Below, piece by piece: positions 25,192-34,284 of a DNA stretch of 64,000 bases (its first letter is position 1; every line of letters begins with the position of its first letter). The stretch comes from Planotetraspora thailandica (GTDB lineage: Bacteria > Actinomycetota > Actinomycetes > Streptosporangiales > Streptosporangiaceae), in assembly GCF_016863335.1 (NCBI RefSeq), contig NZ_BOOR01000034.1, forward strand, positions 104,767 to 168,766. The letters run 5' to 3'. The notes under the pieces were generated by a model. It did not search any database. It had not been told where the DNA came from and saw only the letters and a program-made list of their open reading frames with translations. A program made the translations under genes and the position numbers.

Positions 25192-26455
25192 ATGAGTAGT
25201 CCGGGACCGCGCCGGTTCGTCGCGGTAGCCGTCGTTCCGTACGTGCTGCTGGCCATCCTGATCGTCGTCACGGTGGTCGGCAAGCGATCGGCGGGCGCGT
25301 CCCTGTTCATCGATCTGGCTCTGTGTGCGCTGGCCGCGGCGTGGATGTTGTGGGTCTTCACGCTGCACCCCGCCTGGCGGGAGCGCGTGCCGGTCATGGC
25401 GGTGTTCTTCACCGTGCTGATCGCGATCATGGCGATCCTGGTGATCAGGGACCCGTGGTTCGGGGTTCTTCACGGCCGCCGGATACATCTACGCGTTCAG
25501 GGTCCTGCGCTGGCCGTGGCAGCCTGTCGGCGTCGCCGCGGTGGCGATCGTGTCGGGCACGGCGCAGGCGTACGGAGTGGAGAAGACGACCCTCTTCGGC
25601 GTGCTCACGTATGCCGCCGTCGTGGCCGCGAACGTGATTCCCATGGTCGGTTTCGCCTGGTTCGCCCGGCGCAGTGCCCAGCAGAACGACGAGCGTAATC
25701 GCGCGCTCGAAGAGACACGTGAGGCGAACCGCAGGCTGGAAGCGACCCTGGCGGAAAACGCGGCCCTGCACGAGCAACTACTGGCCCAGGCGCGCGAGGC
25801 CGGTGTGCACGATGAGCGTGAGCGAATGGCACGGGAGATCCACGACACCCTGGCACAGGGGCTCACCGGCATCATCACCCAACTCCACGCAGCCGAACAC
25901 GCCGCCGACGACCCCGCGGCATGGCGCAGACACATCGAAGCCGCAACCACCCTGGCCAAAGAAAGCCTTACGGAAGCACGACGATCGGTGCACGCACTCC
26001 GTCCGGAACCCCTGCAAACCGCGCGGCTGAGCGAAGCGCTGGTGAACGTGGCCGAACGCTGGTCATCACTCCACGAAGTCCCGGTCCAGGTCACCACGAC
26101 CGGCGCAGCACGACCGATGCGACCAGAAGTGGAAGTCGCCCTTCTCCGAACAGCACAGGAAGCGTTGACCAACGTGGCCAAACACGCACGGGCGACCAGA
26201 GTCGGCGTGACACTGTCCTACATGGAACACCAGGTCGCCCTCGACGTACGCGACGACGGCACCGGTTTCGACCCGGCCAGGATCCACGACAACGTCACCA
26301 ACGATCCGTCTGAAGACCGCGGCGGGTTCGGCCTGATCGCGATGCGGCAACGCATCGAAGGCCTATCGGGAACCCTGCAGGTCGAATCCGAACCGGGCGC
26401 AGGCACCGGAATCTCCGCCTGCGTCCCAGCCGAACCGGCGGAGGTCCCCGCATGA
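25192..26455 (+). pseudogene. NarL-type sensor histidine kinase, frameshifted
   Basis: The first frame (from ATG 25192) encodes membrane helices and breaks at a GGGG run (25462-25465). Removing one G restores WFGFFTAAGYIYAFRVLRW and joins the second frame. That frame carries a coiled coil (ERNRALEETREANRRLEATL), the phosphoacceptor motif RMAREIHDTLAQGLTG with its histidine, and an ATPase domain with DDGTGFDP and GFGLIAMRQRI. The intact product would be about 420 residues, a HisKA_3 sensor kinase. The response regulator follows with an ATGA overlap. The break may be real inactivation, phase variation or a sequencing error in the G run. Confidence 0.8.
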
Positions 26456-27123
26456 GCCGCCCCACCACCACGATCAAACTGCTGATCGTCGACGACCACC
26501 CCGTAGTCAGAGACGGCCTGAGCAGCATGTTCGCACGCGAACCAGAATTCGAAGTGATCGGCCAGGCCGCCGACGGAGCCGAAGCGGTCCGCCTCGCCGA
26601 AACCCTCCAACCAGACGTCATACTCATGGACCTGCGCATGCCCGGCATGGACGGAGTAAGCGCGACCAAAGAACTCGCCGAACGCGGAAGCAACGCACGC
26701 GTCCTGGTGCTGACCACCTACGACACCGACAGCCACGTACTGCCCGCGATCGAAGCCGGCGCCACCGGCTACCTGCTCAAAGACGCCCCCCGCGACGAAC
26801 TCCTCCGCGCGGTCCAAGCCACGGCACGAGGCGAAGCAGTCCTGGCCCCCTCAGCGGCGGCCCTACTCATGAGCCGAGTACGGTCCTCCACCCCGCGAAC
26901 GCCCAACTCCACCCCCGGGCCGCTCAGCCAACGAGAACTCGAAGTCCTCCAATTGGTAGCCGCCGGGGCCACCAACCGGGAAGCGGCGACCAAACTGTTC
27001 ATCACCGAAGCCACCATCAAATCCCACATGCTGAACATCTATACAAAACTCGGCGTAAGCGACCGCGCCGCCGCCGTCACCGAGGCATTCAACCGCGGAC
27101 TGCTCATCCCGAAACAAAGGTGA
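26452..27123 (+). CDS. NarL/LuxR family response regulator
   Basis: The 223-residue protein has a receiver domain (about 5-120) with the acidic pair DDH, the phosphoacceptor aspartate in VILMDLRMPGMDG and the conserved lysine in YLLKDAP. A LuxR-type helix-turn-helix domain (about 155-215) includes LSQRELEVLQLVAAGATNREAATKLFITEATIKSH. Its ATG overlaps the stop of the kinase gene. It would be phosphorylated by that kinase and bind DNA. Confidence 0.92.
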   Translation: MSRPTTTIKLLIVDDHPVVRDGLSSMFAREPEFEVIGQAADGAEAVRLAETLQPDVILMDLRMPGMDGVSATKELAERGSNARVLVLTTYDTDSHVLPAIEAGATGYLLKDAPRDELLRAVQATARGEAVLAPSAAALLMSRVRSSTPRTPNSTPGPLSQRELEVLQLVAAGATNREAATKLFITEATIKSHMLNIYTKLGVSDRAAAVTEAFNRGLLIPKQR

Positions 27124-27195
27124 TTCCGCCGCCCGCGCGCGGCTTCCGTCTTCGGACTGACGACAGCCTGCTGGGCGACGTTGAGGGGGAATGAC

Positions 27196-27507
27196 CTAGT
27201 GGTGGTCGGTCCTGTTTGAGTCGATCTCCTCGTAGGAGTCCAAGAGTGTTTCGTGTTCGCGTAGGGCGCCGGTTCGTGCGGCGCTGAAGAGGACGGTCTC
27301 CTTTGCGTCTCCAAGAGAGCCCCCTCCGGGACGGAGAAGTTCGAAGGTGAGAAGGATCGACTCCAGTACTGAGACGTCGCGGTCGCGCAATAGCTGCTGA
27401 ATCGACTCCATGTCTTCACTACGCGCCAAAAGCGACTGACACTCTTCGAAGACGGCGGTGAGCCGCTCGCGGCGGTCGGGAGAGAGTCCATGGACGTGCT
27501 CAAACAC
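27196..27507 (-). CDS. Hypothetical 103-aa protein
   Basis: The protein starts MFEHVHGLSPDRRERLTAVF and is helical and acidic, with no membrane segment, cysteine motif or known domain. The composition is protein-like and the frame is intact. It lies downstream of, and convergent with, the response regulator gene. I do not recognise a family. Confidence 0.55.
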   Translation of the reverse strand: MFEHVHGLSPDRRERLTAVFEECQSLLARSEDMESIQQLLRDRDVSVLESILLTFELLRPGGGSLGDAKETVLFSAARTGALREHETLLDSYEEIDSNRTDHH

Positions 27508-27574
27508 CGGTCATCTTCCTTAATCGGCGGGAGTCGGTATGCCGCGCCGGCGTCGTGGACGTCACGGGCCTGGA

Positions 27575-28126
27575 TTAATCAGCGGCTTCGTCAGCGAGGA
27601 AACTGAATACCAAGAGGTCGTGCAGCTCGTCATCTTCGCGCTGTGCCTGGCGCAACCTGCCTTCATAGGTGAATCCGGCCTTGGCCGCCACACGCTGTGA
27701 CGCCTCGTTCTCCGGAGTGGTGCGTATTTCCACCCGATGGAGACCGAGAGAGAAGCCCCAGCGCGTGACCGCGCGAACCGCCTCAGGTGCGATGCCCTGT
27801 CCACGAAACTTCGGAGACACTCCGTAGCCCACTTCAGTGATCCCCGTTTCCCAATCAGTCCCATGCAGGTTGATCCCGCCGACCAGTTCGCCGTCCTTTG
27901 TGAAGATCGCCAGGTGCACGCCTTTGCCGGAGCGCCGCAAACCGTGAACGCCGTCGGTCAGCCACTCCTTGATTTCCTCAACGGCAGAAGGACGGCCCGG
28001 TGGAAGGGCGGTAGACGCATCACCATTCATGACGAGCGTGGCTACCTGGTCGTAATCGGCTAGCCCATGTGGCCGTAATACAAGGCGCCCGGTCTCCAGC
28101 CGAACGGGAATGTCGAAGGTGGTCAC
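27575..28126 (-). CDS. RimJ/RimL-type N-acetyltransferase
   Basis: The 183-residue protein starts with the classic RLETGRLVLRPHGLADYD. It has the motif VGYGVSPKFRGQGIAPEAVRAVTRWGF and the end motif NEASQRVAAKAGFTYEGRLR, as in RimJ/RimL acetyltransferases. The family acetylates ribosomal protein N-termini or small amines. Start at the ATG 28126. Confidence 0.88.
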   Translation of the reverse strand: MTTFDIPVRLETGRLVLRPHGLADYDQVATLVMNGDASTALPPGRPSAVEEIKEWLTDGVHGLRRSGKGVHLAIFTKDGELVGGINLHGTDWETGITEVGYGVSPKFRGQGIAPEAVRAVTRWGFSLGLHRVEIRTTPENEASQRVAAKAGFTYEGRLRQAQREDDELHDLLVFSFLADEAAD

Positions 28127-28565
28127 ACGTACTCCTCAAGGGGCAAACGGGCCTCGTGACGCTCTTGCCGCATGACCATACACGGGGTCAAATCATCTAC
28201 GGCAAGGTCTTTATCCCCGCATCGCCGCCCACTATCCAAGGCAGACAGAGCCGTACGGCAGGCCAGTCGGGAAGCAGCAGTCCCGCCGAGTCACGGGCGC
28301 CTAATTCAGTCGACGGCGGGGGGAACGCTGCGCCAGCATGGGTCTTGATGTCCCGAGCGTAGTAACACATCGATCACCAGCAGGGGATGGCCCCCGGAGC
28401 TACAGGCCCGGCGTGGAGACCATCGCCCTATTTAAGGCTGTACGTCGTCGGCAGCGCCCCGGCATAACTGCGCGCTGCCCACCCATCTGGACGACAAGGA
28501 TCCGCCGCCGGATCCGGCTGTGATCGATGTGCAGGCGTCGAGGACGCCGAGAACAGGACTTCGAC
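28127..28565. other. Intergenic region
   Basis: About 440 bases separate the acetyltransferase from the amidase. They contain the palindromic GGATCCGCCGCCGGATCC around 28500, but no gene or clear terminator that I can support. The promoters of both divergent genes should be here. Confidence 0.4.
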
Positions 28566-30008
28566 ATGCAATTCCACGAGTATGCGCGGTACGACGCCGT
28601 CGGACTTCGTGACCTGATCAGGGCGGGCGAGGTCACCGCCGACGAAGTCGAGCGCGTCGCTCGGCAGGCCTTGGCCGTGACCGACGCGAAGCTCAACGGC
28701 CTGGCGTTGCCGGTGTTCTCGCCGGCACTCGACCACGCCGACGACGGGCCGTTCACCGGGGTACCTTTCCTGATCAAGGACCATGGGCCGGTGGCGAAGG
28801 AGGTCCCGTTCTTCCTTGGGAGCCGAAGCCTGCCGGGCATCGTCCCCCAGCACGACAGCGATCTGATGGCGCGCTTCCGCGCAGCGGGCCTGGTGACTCT
28901 TGGTCTGACCACCGTGCCGGAGATGGCGATCAGCTTCTCGACCGAATCGCTCAAGTACGGACCGACCCGCAACCCATGGGATCTGGATCGGGGTGTGGGC
29001 GGGTCGAGCGGCGGCGCCGCCGCTCTCGTCGCCGCCGGCGCCGTGCCCGTCGCACATGGCAGCGACGGAGCCGGGTCCATCCGGGTCCCGGCTTCCTGCT
29101 GCGGGCTCGTCGGGCTCAAGCCGAGCCGAGGCCGCGTCCCATGCGGACCTGATCAGGGGGAACCGATGCTCGGCATGGCGTCCGAGTTCGCGCTGACGCG
29201 CACCGTCCGCGACGCCGCCCACCTCCTGGACGCCGTCCAGGGGCCTGGTGTCGGCGACAAGTACACCGCGCCGCCCCCGCGCGGCAGGTATGCCGACGAC
29301 GTGGGGGCCGATCCTGGCTCCCTGCGAGTGGCCGTGACCACCCAGGCCTGGTCGGGCGCAGTGGTGGACGGCGAGGCGGCCACGGCGGCGGTCCAGGCCG
29401 GCCGTGTGTTGGAGCAGATGGGCCACACCATCGCCGACGCGAGCCCGATCATCGATTGGGACGCCGTCATGCGATGCGCGGTGGCCGAAGCGGTCGCGCT
29501 CGCGTCTCCGCTGCTCATGGCCCCCAGGCAACCGGACCCGGCGAGGCTGGAAGCCGTATCGAGGCAACTCTTGCGGGTTGCCGCGGACTACAGCGCGCTG
29601 GACATGATGGCCGCCTTCGGCGCGCAGAATCGGCTGACCCGGTCGGTGGGCGCGTTCTTCACCGAGTACGACCTGCTCATCACCCCGACCTTGGGTCGGC
29701 TCCCGGCTCCTCATGGCACCCTGCGCTACGACGATCCCTCCCACACCGTGACGAGCTGGCTGCAGTCGATCTTCGACTATGGCCCGTTCACCATGGTGTT
29801 CAACATCTCCGGCCAGCCCGCCATCAGTCTGCCGCTGGGCAGAAGTGAGGGCGGTCTGCCGATCGGGGTGCAGATCATCGCCTCGTACGGTCGGGAAGAT
29901 GTGCTGTTCCGGATCGCCGCTCAGCTGGAACTGGCCATGCCCTGGAAGGAGCGGAGCCCCCGGTTCTCCCTGGCGGGTGGCACTCCGGTTCCGGGATGCT
30001 CGCCATGA
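28566..30008 (+). CDS. Amidase signature family enzyme
   Basis: The 480-residue enzyme has the amidase signature: the catalytic lysine in VPFLIKDHG, the glycine/serine-rich GGSSGGAAALVAAG and the catalytic serine in DGAGSIRVPASCCG. These form the Ser-Ser-Lys triad that hydrolyses amide bonds. The C-terminal part contains FNISGQPAISLPLG. Substrate unknown; family members act on small amides, including aromatic and peptide types. Confidence 0.9.
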   Translation: MQFHEYARYDAVGLRDLIRAGEVTADEVERVARQALAVTDAKLNGLALPVFSPALDHADDGPFTGVPFLIKDHGPVAKEVPFFLGSRSLPGIVPQHDSDLMARFRAAGLVTLGLTTVPEMAISFSTESLKYGPTRNPWDLDRGVGGSSGGAAALVAAGAVPVAHGSDGAGSIRVPASCCGLVGLKPSRGRVPCGPDQGEPMLGMASEFALTRTVRDAAHLLDAVQGPGVGDKYTAPPPRGRYADDVGADPGSLRVAVTTQAWSGAVVDGEAATAAVQAGRVLEQMGHTIADASPIIDWDAVMRCAVAEAVALASPLLMAPRQPDPARLEAVSRQLLRVAADYSALDMMAAFGAQNRLTRSVGAFFTEYDLLITPTLGRLPAPHGTLRYDDPSHTVTSWLQSIFDYGPFTMVFNISGQPAISLPLGRSEGGLPIGVQIIASYGREDVLFRIAAQLELAMPWKERSPRFSLAGGTPVPGCSP

Positions 30009-30052
30009 GGAACCAGTCCTCCTAGCGAGAAGGCCGACAGGAGCACGAACGC

Positions 30053-30418
30053 GTGGGAACGAGCAAAGGACGAGCAAGGGGTGGCCTTGCGGGCCCCGCT
30101 CTGGTGAACCTCGCACTCGGTGTGCCCGCGATAGTGCCGCTCTATCTGGGGCGGTGGCTGCTGGCCGAGTACATGCCGATGGACTGCAGAAGCGTGGAAG
30201 ACCTTGCCAAGCCGGGTCTCACCAACTGCAACTACACGACCCTCGACCACGCGTCTATTGTGATGTTTCTCCTGGTGGTGACCGGCCTGTTCACCTTGGC
30301 ACTGGTGGTCGTGATCGACGTGGCCCTCCCGTTCGGGCGCGGACGGAGGCTCGCGGCATGGCTTGGCACGGCTGTGCTCATTCCTGTCCCGTTCGCGGTG
30401 CTCCTGGCGTTGGCCTGA
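30053..30418 (+). CDS. Small membrane protein
   Basis: This 121-residue protein has three hydrophobic segments (about 14-35, 68-92, 100-120) with a cysteine-containing loop (MDCRSVEDLAKPGLTNCNY) between the first two, which could form a disulphide outside the membrane. The start is a GTG at 30053. No family recognised. It follows the amidase on the same strand. Confidence 0.6.
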   Translation: MGTSKGRARGGLAGPALVNLALGVPAIVPLYLGRWLLAEYMPMDCRSVEDLAKPGLTNCNYTTLDHASIVMFLLVVTGLFTLALVVVIDVALPFGRGRRLAAWLGTAVLIPVPFAVLLALA

Positions 30419-30449
30419 GCACCGCCTGAGGACCGGCGGGCGTCCGCGT

Positions 30450-31691
30450 TCACCCGGCCGGGGACGTCGCGGTCGCGGCTGCCGCTCGCTCCATGAGAAG
30501 CGTGCGTTCACGTGTTGTCGGCGCCAGTCCGGCGGCCCGTTCCAGCTCTTCGGCCGCCTCGATGTGCCGGCCCAGACGCAGCAGGACGTCGCCGCGTACG
30601 GCTCCGAGCAGGTGGTAGCGGGCCATCCGGGGATCGTCGCGGATGGCGTCGAGCGCCTCCAGCGCCGCCTGGGGGCCGTCCGCGTGAAGCAGCGCGACCG
30701 CGCGGTTGAGCTCCACGATGGGTGAGGGCGCGAGCTGGGCGAGGGCGTCGTACAACGCGACGATCGCCTCCCAGTCGGTGTCCTCGAACCGTTGGGCGCG
30801 CGTGTGGCAGGCGGCGATGGCCGCCTGCACGGTGTACGGCCCCAGCGGCCTGCCTGTTGATTTGGCACGCGCGAGGGAGGCCAGCCCATGCGTCACCAGC
30901 GTGCGGTCCCAGCGGGATCGGTCCTGGTCCTGAAGCAGGACGGGTTCGCCGTTGGGGCCGGTGCGTGCACGGAAGCGGGACGCCTGCAACTCCATCAGCG
31001 CCACGAGCCCGTGCACCTCTGGCTCTCGGGGCATCAGGCCGGCCAGGATGCGGCCGAGGCGCATGGCGTCCTCCGCGAGCTCCCGGCGGATCCAGTCATC
31101 GCTCGACGTGCCCGAGTAACCCTCGTTGAAGACGAGGTAGACGACCTCCAGCACCGCGGACAGTCGGGTGGGCAGCTCCTCGTCGCCGGGCACCTCGAAC
31201 GGCACCTGCGCCTCGGCCAATGTGCGCTTGGCCCGAGTGATCCGCTGCCCCATGGTGGCGGCGGGCACCAGGAACGCACGGGCGATCTCCTCGGTGCCGA
31301 GCCCGCCGACCAGGCGCAGCGCCAGCGCCGCGCGTGACTCACGGGACAGAACCGGGTGGCAGGCGACGAAGATCAGCGACAACAGCTCCGCGTCCGTGCC
31401 GCCGCCCTCCGGCCCCGGTGCCTGGAGGTCGGCGGCGAACTGGGCGTACTTCTGGTCCCGTACATGCTCGCGCCGGATCAGATCGATCGCCCGGCGCTTG
31501 GCCGTGGTGGTCAGCCACGCGCCGGGGTTGTTCGGGACGCCTTGCTGCGGCCACTGTTCCAGGGCGCACACGAAAGTTTCCTGCGCGATCTCCTCGGCGA
31601 GCCCGACATCCTGGATCACCCGGGCCAGGAAAGCCACCAGGCGCGCGGACTCGATCCGCCACACCGCTTCGACCGTGCGCCGCGCGTCCAT
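30450..31691 (-). CDS. ECF42-type sigma factor with C-terminal SnoaL/TPR-like extension
   Basis: The 413-residue protein has sigma region 2 and 4 at its N-terminus (WRIESARLVAFLARVIQDVGLAEEIAQETF, AWLTTTAKRRAIDLIRRE, GLGTEEIARAFLVP). A long C-terminal domain of about 200 residues contains repeated helices, including VFNEGYSGTSSDDWIRREL and ALYDALAQLAPSPIVELNRAVAL. This extension is the hallmark of the ECF42 group, which pairs with DGPF/YCII-type proteins instead of an anti-sigma. Such a gene follows upstream on the same strand. Confidence 0.9.
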   Translation of the reverse strand: MDARRTVEAVWRIESARLVAFLARVIQDVGLAEEIAQETFVCALEQWPQQGVPNNPGAWLTTTAKRRAIDLIRREHVRDQKYAQFAADLQAPGPEGGGTDAELLSLIFVACHPVLSRESRAALALRLVGGLGTEEIARAFLVPAATMGQRITRAKRTLAEAQVPFEVPGDEELPTRLSAVLEVVYLVFNEGYSGTSSDDWIRRELAEDAMRLGRILAGLMPREPEVHGLVALMELQASRFRARTGPNGEPVLLQDQDRSRWDRTLVTHGLASLARAKSTGRPLGPYTVQAAIAACHTRAQRFEDTDWEAIVALYDALAQLAPSPIVELNRAVALLHADGPQAALEALDAIRDDPRMARYHLLGAVRGDVLLRLGRHIEAAEELERAAGLAPTTRERTLLMERAAAATATSPAG

Positions 31692-31720
31692 CGGGACCCC
31701 TCCTCAGACTCCGGGGATTC

Positions 31721-32104
31721 TCAGGCCTGCGCACCCAGGTTCTCGAAGTCCTCCTCCTCGTAGTACGGGCGCACCTCCAGGACCTCCTGCCGCCCGCCGG
31801 CAGGGTCGCTCGGGCACTGCCGGGCCCACTCGACGGCCTCCTCCAGGGAGCTGACCTGCCAGACCCAGTAGCCGGCGATGATCTCCTTGGACTCGGTGAA
31901 CGGCCCGTCGACGACCGATGTGGTTCCGCCCTCGAAGACGACCTGCGCCCCTGCGGAGCTCGGCTTGAGACCCCCGCCGTCGAGCAGGATGCCCGCCTTC
32001 ACCAGCTTCTCGTTGTAGGCCCCCATCGCCGCCATCATCTCCGGCGTCGGAGCGATCTTGTCCTCGTCCGCGCCGTCGACCTTGATCGCAACCATGACCT
32101 TCAT
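31721..32104 (-). CDS. YCII-related DGPF-domain protein
   Basis: From the ATG at 32104 the protein has 127 residues, with the YCII/DGPF pattern: MKVMVAIKVD, MGAYNEKLVKAGILLDGGGL and VVDGPFTESKEIIAGYWVWQV. DGPF proteins are the genomic partners of ECF42 sigma factors. The spacing to the sigma gene is 29 bases, with an AAGGAGGAGA site before its own start. Confidence 0.9.
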   Translation of the reverse strand: MKVMVAIKVDGADEDKIAPTPEMMAAMGAYNEKLVKAGILLDGGGLKPSSAGAQVVFEGGTTSVVDGPFTESKEIIAGYWVWQVSSLEEAVEWARQCPSDPAGGRQEVLEVRPYYEEEDFENLGAQA

Positions 32105-32289
32105 GACGTCTCCTCCTTGGGCGATTGCCGCCTGATCATTCTGTCGAGCGGCTTCTTCACCTGGACGTCGAATAAGCAAGCAGCCGTTTCGACATCGCCT
32201 GCATTCGTCGAACCGAGGCGTGACCGGAAGGCGCGGGCAGGGCACCCGACACGGTGATCAGTCGGTACGGCAGGGCAAGAGCCTGACGG

Positions 32290-32517
32290 TCATCCGTCCC
32301 CGGCTCTACGGGCGGCCCACACGATCAACGTGACGCCGAGAGCCCAGACGACCCCAGCCCCGGCGGCGCGACCGGCGATCTGCACCAGAGTCAGTTCTTG
32401 ACGGCCACTGATCAAGTAGTCGCCGAGCAGATTCCACAGGAACCCTCCGGTGCTGAAAAGGCTCCAGCCCATCACGTATCTGCGGGCCTTACGACCCCGT
32501 TGCCGCCCGAGCGCCAT
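32290..32517 (-). CDS. Small membrane protein
   Basis: From the ATG at 32517 the protein has 75 residues with two hydrophobic segments (about 17-32 and 46-70) and a basic N-terminus (MALGRQRGRKARRYV). A GGAAGGG site precedes the start. No family is recognised. Confidence 0.55.
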   Translation of the reverse strand: MALGRQRGRKARRYVMGWSLFSTGGFLWNLLGDYLISGRQELTLVQIAGRAAGAGVVWALGVTLIVWAARRAGDG

Positions 32518-32605
32518 CGAACGCCCTTCCGAGATGCGGACAAACAAGACCTAAGCCGACCGGGCCACCTTAGAGACCCTCGGCGCGGTCGTGTGGCCGC
32601 ATCGT

Positions 32606-33019
32606 TCAGGGGCGGAAGCCCTTCTTGTCGCATCGTTGGCCGAGCCCGATCATGAACATTCCGACCGCCGCGCCTGCGAGCTGGACGTTCGGCTCCCGGC
32701 TCGGGTCGGCCGCCAATTTGTCCAGCTCTTCCCGGTAGCTCTGGGCGCCGCTCTTGAGGTTGGCGAAACTGGTCTGAAGATCCTTGTCATCGGTCTCCAA
32801 GGCGGCGACCTTCTCGATCGCCTCGGCCTTCTGCCTGCCGTCCGGGATCGAGAGGGGGGCTCCGCGGTTGAAGGCCCACTGCTGGGGGTCGATCTTCGCC
32901 TCGGCCAGCACGCGGAATGCCTCACCGCAGGTGTCGGCGGCACTCGGGCCGCCGCAGGCCGTCACGGAGGCCATGGCGGCGGCCAGCGAAGCGACGGTGG
33001 CAATCAGGCGCACACGCAT
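32606..33019 (-). CDS. Small secreted lipoprotein
   Basis: The 137-residue product starts MRVRLIATVASLAAAMASVT with lipobox SVTAC, so it is probably lipid-anchored outside the membrane. The mature part is helical and charged, ending GMFMIGLGQRCDKKGFRP. No domain is recognised. It is divergent from the L,D-transpeptidase gene. Confidence 0.75.
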   Translation of the reverse strand: MRVRLIATVASLAAAMASVTACGGPSAADTCGEAFRVLAEAKIDPQQWAFNRGAPLSIPDGRQKAEAIEKVAALETDDKDLQTSFANLKSGAQSYREELDKLAADPSREPNVQLAGAAVGMFMIGLGQRCDKKGFRP

Positions 33020-33291
33020 GGCGTCAGCGTGATCGTCGGTGTTGCACTCGTCAAGAGAAGGCGAACCGCGGGTCACAGGCGGGCGGGCGGACGGCGCCAT
33101 CGGCACGCTGAAGCCCTCAGTGCCGCCGTTGGAACGGTTCGACCTCTATCGCCGACATTCTCCGCGTAGATGACATGTGTATTGACCAGAACTGACCCAT
33201 GTGGCTGTGATAGCTTTTGCGACCGGCAGGGTCAGAGTCGCCGAGAACCGCTTCCCTGGCGCATGACCCTGATCTTGATCGGGAGTTTCTT

Positions 33292-34128
33292 GTGCGTATT
33301 CCCTCCAAGTGGGACGGCCCAGTTCGTGCTGTCTCCGTGCGTCGCCTGGCAGGCGGCAGACGCGGTCGCAGGATAGGCGTTCTTCTGGCGGCTGGGATGC
33401 TGGCCGCCGGTTGCGGGTCGTCGACCACTGACCCCTCCGTGAAGCCGGCAGCCGCGAAGCAGCCCGAGGTGAAGCTGCCCGAAGCCACGACCTTTACGAA
33501 TCTCAAAGGCATCCCACAGGACACCGGACCGGTCACGGCCGGCGGCGGCACCGTGGTTCACCCCAAGGAATCGGTGACGGTGTCCGCCACGCCCGGCGGC
33601 GACCCGGTGGCGCTGCTGCCCAGCACCCAGCTGGGTTCCCCGACCTGGGTGCCGGTCGTGGAGAGAAAGCCGGGATGGCTCCGGGTGCTACTGCCCAGTC
33701 GGCCGACCAAGGCGACGGGCTGGATCGCCGACGGCACCGGCAAGCTCGAGACCGCCCACACCTCGTACGTGATCAAGGTTGACCTCTCGGCGCGGCGTCT
33801 CGCCCTGCTGAAGGCCGGCCAGGTGCTCGGGACGTGGACCGTCGCGGTCGGTGCCGCCAAGACGCCCACCCCCACTGGGCGTACCTTCATGCTCGCCTCC
33901 TTGGCCCCAACCAAGAAGACCTACAGCCCGCTCATTCTGCCTGTCGGCACGCATTCCGAGACGCTGGACACGTACGGCGGTGGCCCCGGTACGGTCGCCT
34001 TCCACGGATGGCCGGACGCGAGCGTCTTCGGACAGGCCGTGACGCATGGTTGTGTCCGCGTTCCCTCGGACGCGCTGAACCAGCTGGCCAAAGTTCCGCT
34101 CGGCAGCATGGTCCTCGTCATGAACTAG
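33292..34128 (+). CDS. L,D-transpeptidase (YkuD domain) lipoprotein
   Basis: From the GTG at 33292 this is a 278-residue exported protein with lipobox LAAGC (Cys41). A probable SH3-like domain (about 90-160, including VTVSATPGGDPVALLP and WIADGTGKLE) precedes the YkuD domain (about 165-278). The latter has the motif FHGWPDA... and the catalytic THGCVRV with its cysteine. The enzyme would form 3-3 cross-links in cell-wall peptidoglycan. A GGGAG site precedes the GTG; the upstream frame is not protein-like. Confidence 0.9.
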   Translation: MRIPSKWDGPVRAVSVRRLAGGRRGRRIGVLLAAGMLAAGCGSSTTDPSVKPAAAKQPEVKLPEATTFTNLKGIPQDTGPVTAGGGTVVHPKESVTVSATPGGDPVALLPSTQLGSPTWVPVVERKPGWLRVLLPSRPTKATGWIADGTGKLETAHTSYVIKVDLSARRLALLKAGQVLGTWTVAVGAAKTPTPTGRTFMLASLAPTKKTYSPLILPVGTHSETLDTYGGGPGTVAFHGWPDASVFGQAVTHGCVRVPSDALNQLAKVPLGSMVLVMN

Positions 34129-34206
34129 ACCCCCAGGCGGGTGGAGTGGCGATGCGCGCAGCCTCGTCGGAGGCGGCGCCGCGCATTCAGCCCGCCGGTT
34201 CCCCAA

Positions 34207-34249
34207 GGGAAGACACCCGGGACCCGCTCGTAGCAGGTCCCGTCTTCCC
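34207..34249 (+). terminator. Hairpin terminator behind the YkuD gene
   Basis: GGGAAGAC and GGGACC on the left pair with GGTCCC and GTCTTCCC on the right, with a 4-base bulge. It lies 79 bases after the stop. Confidence 0.55.
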
Positions 34250-34284
34250 CACCAGACAATCCATTTCTCCCCGAGGTCTGAAAA

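Noticed and set aside
28428..30116. 562-residue minus-strand frame opposite the amidase
   Set aside because: Antisense shadow; the amidase signature is on the plus strand.
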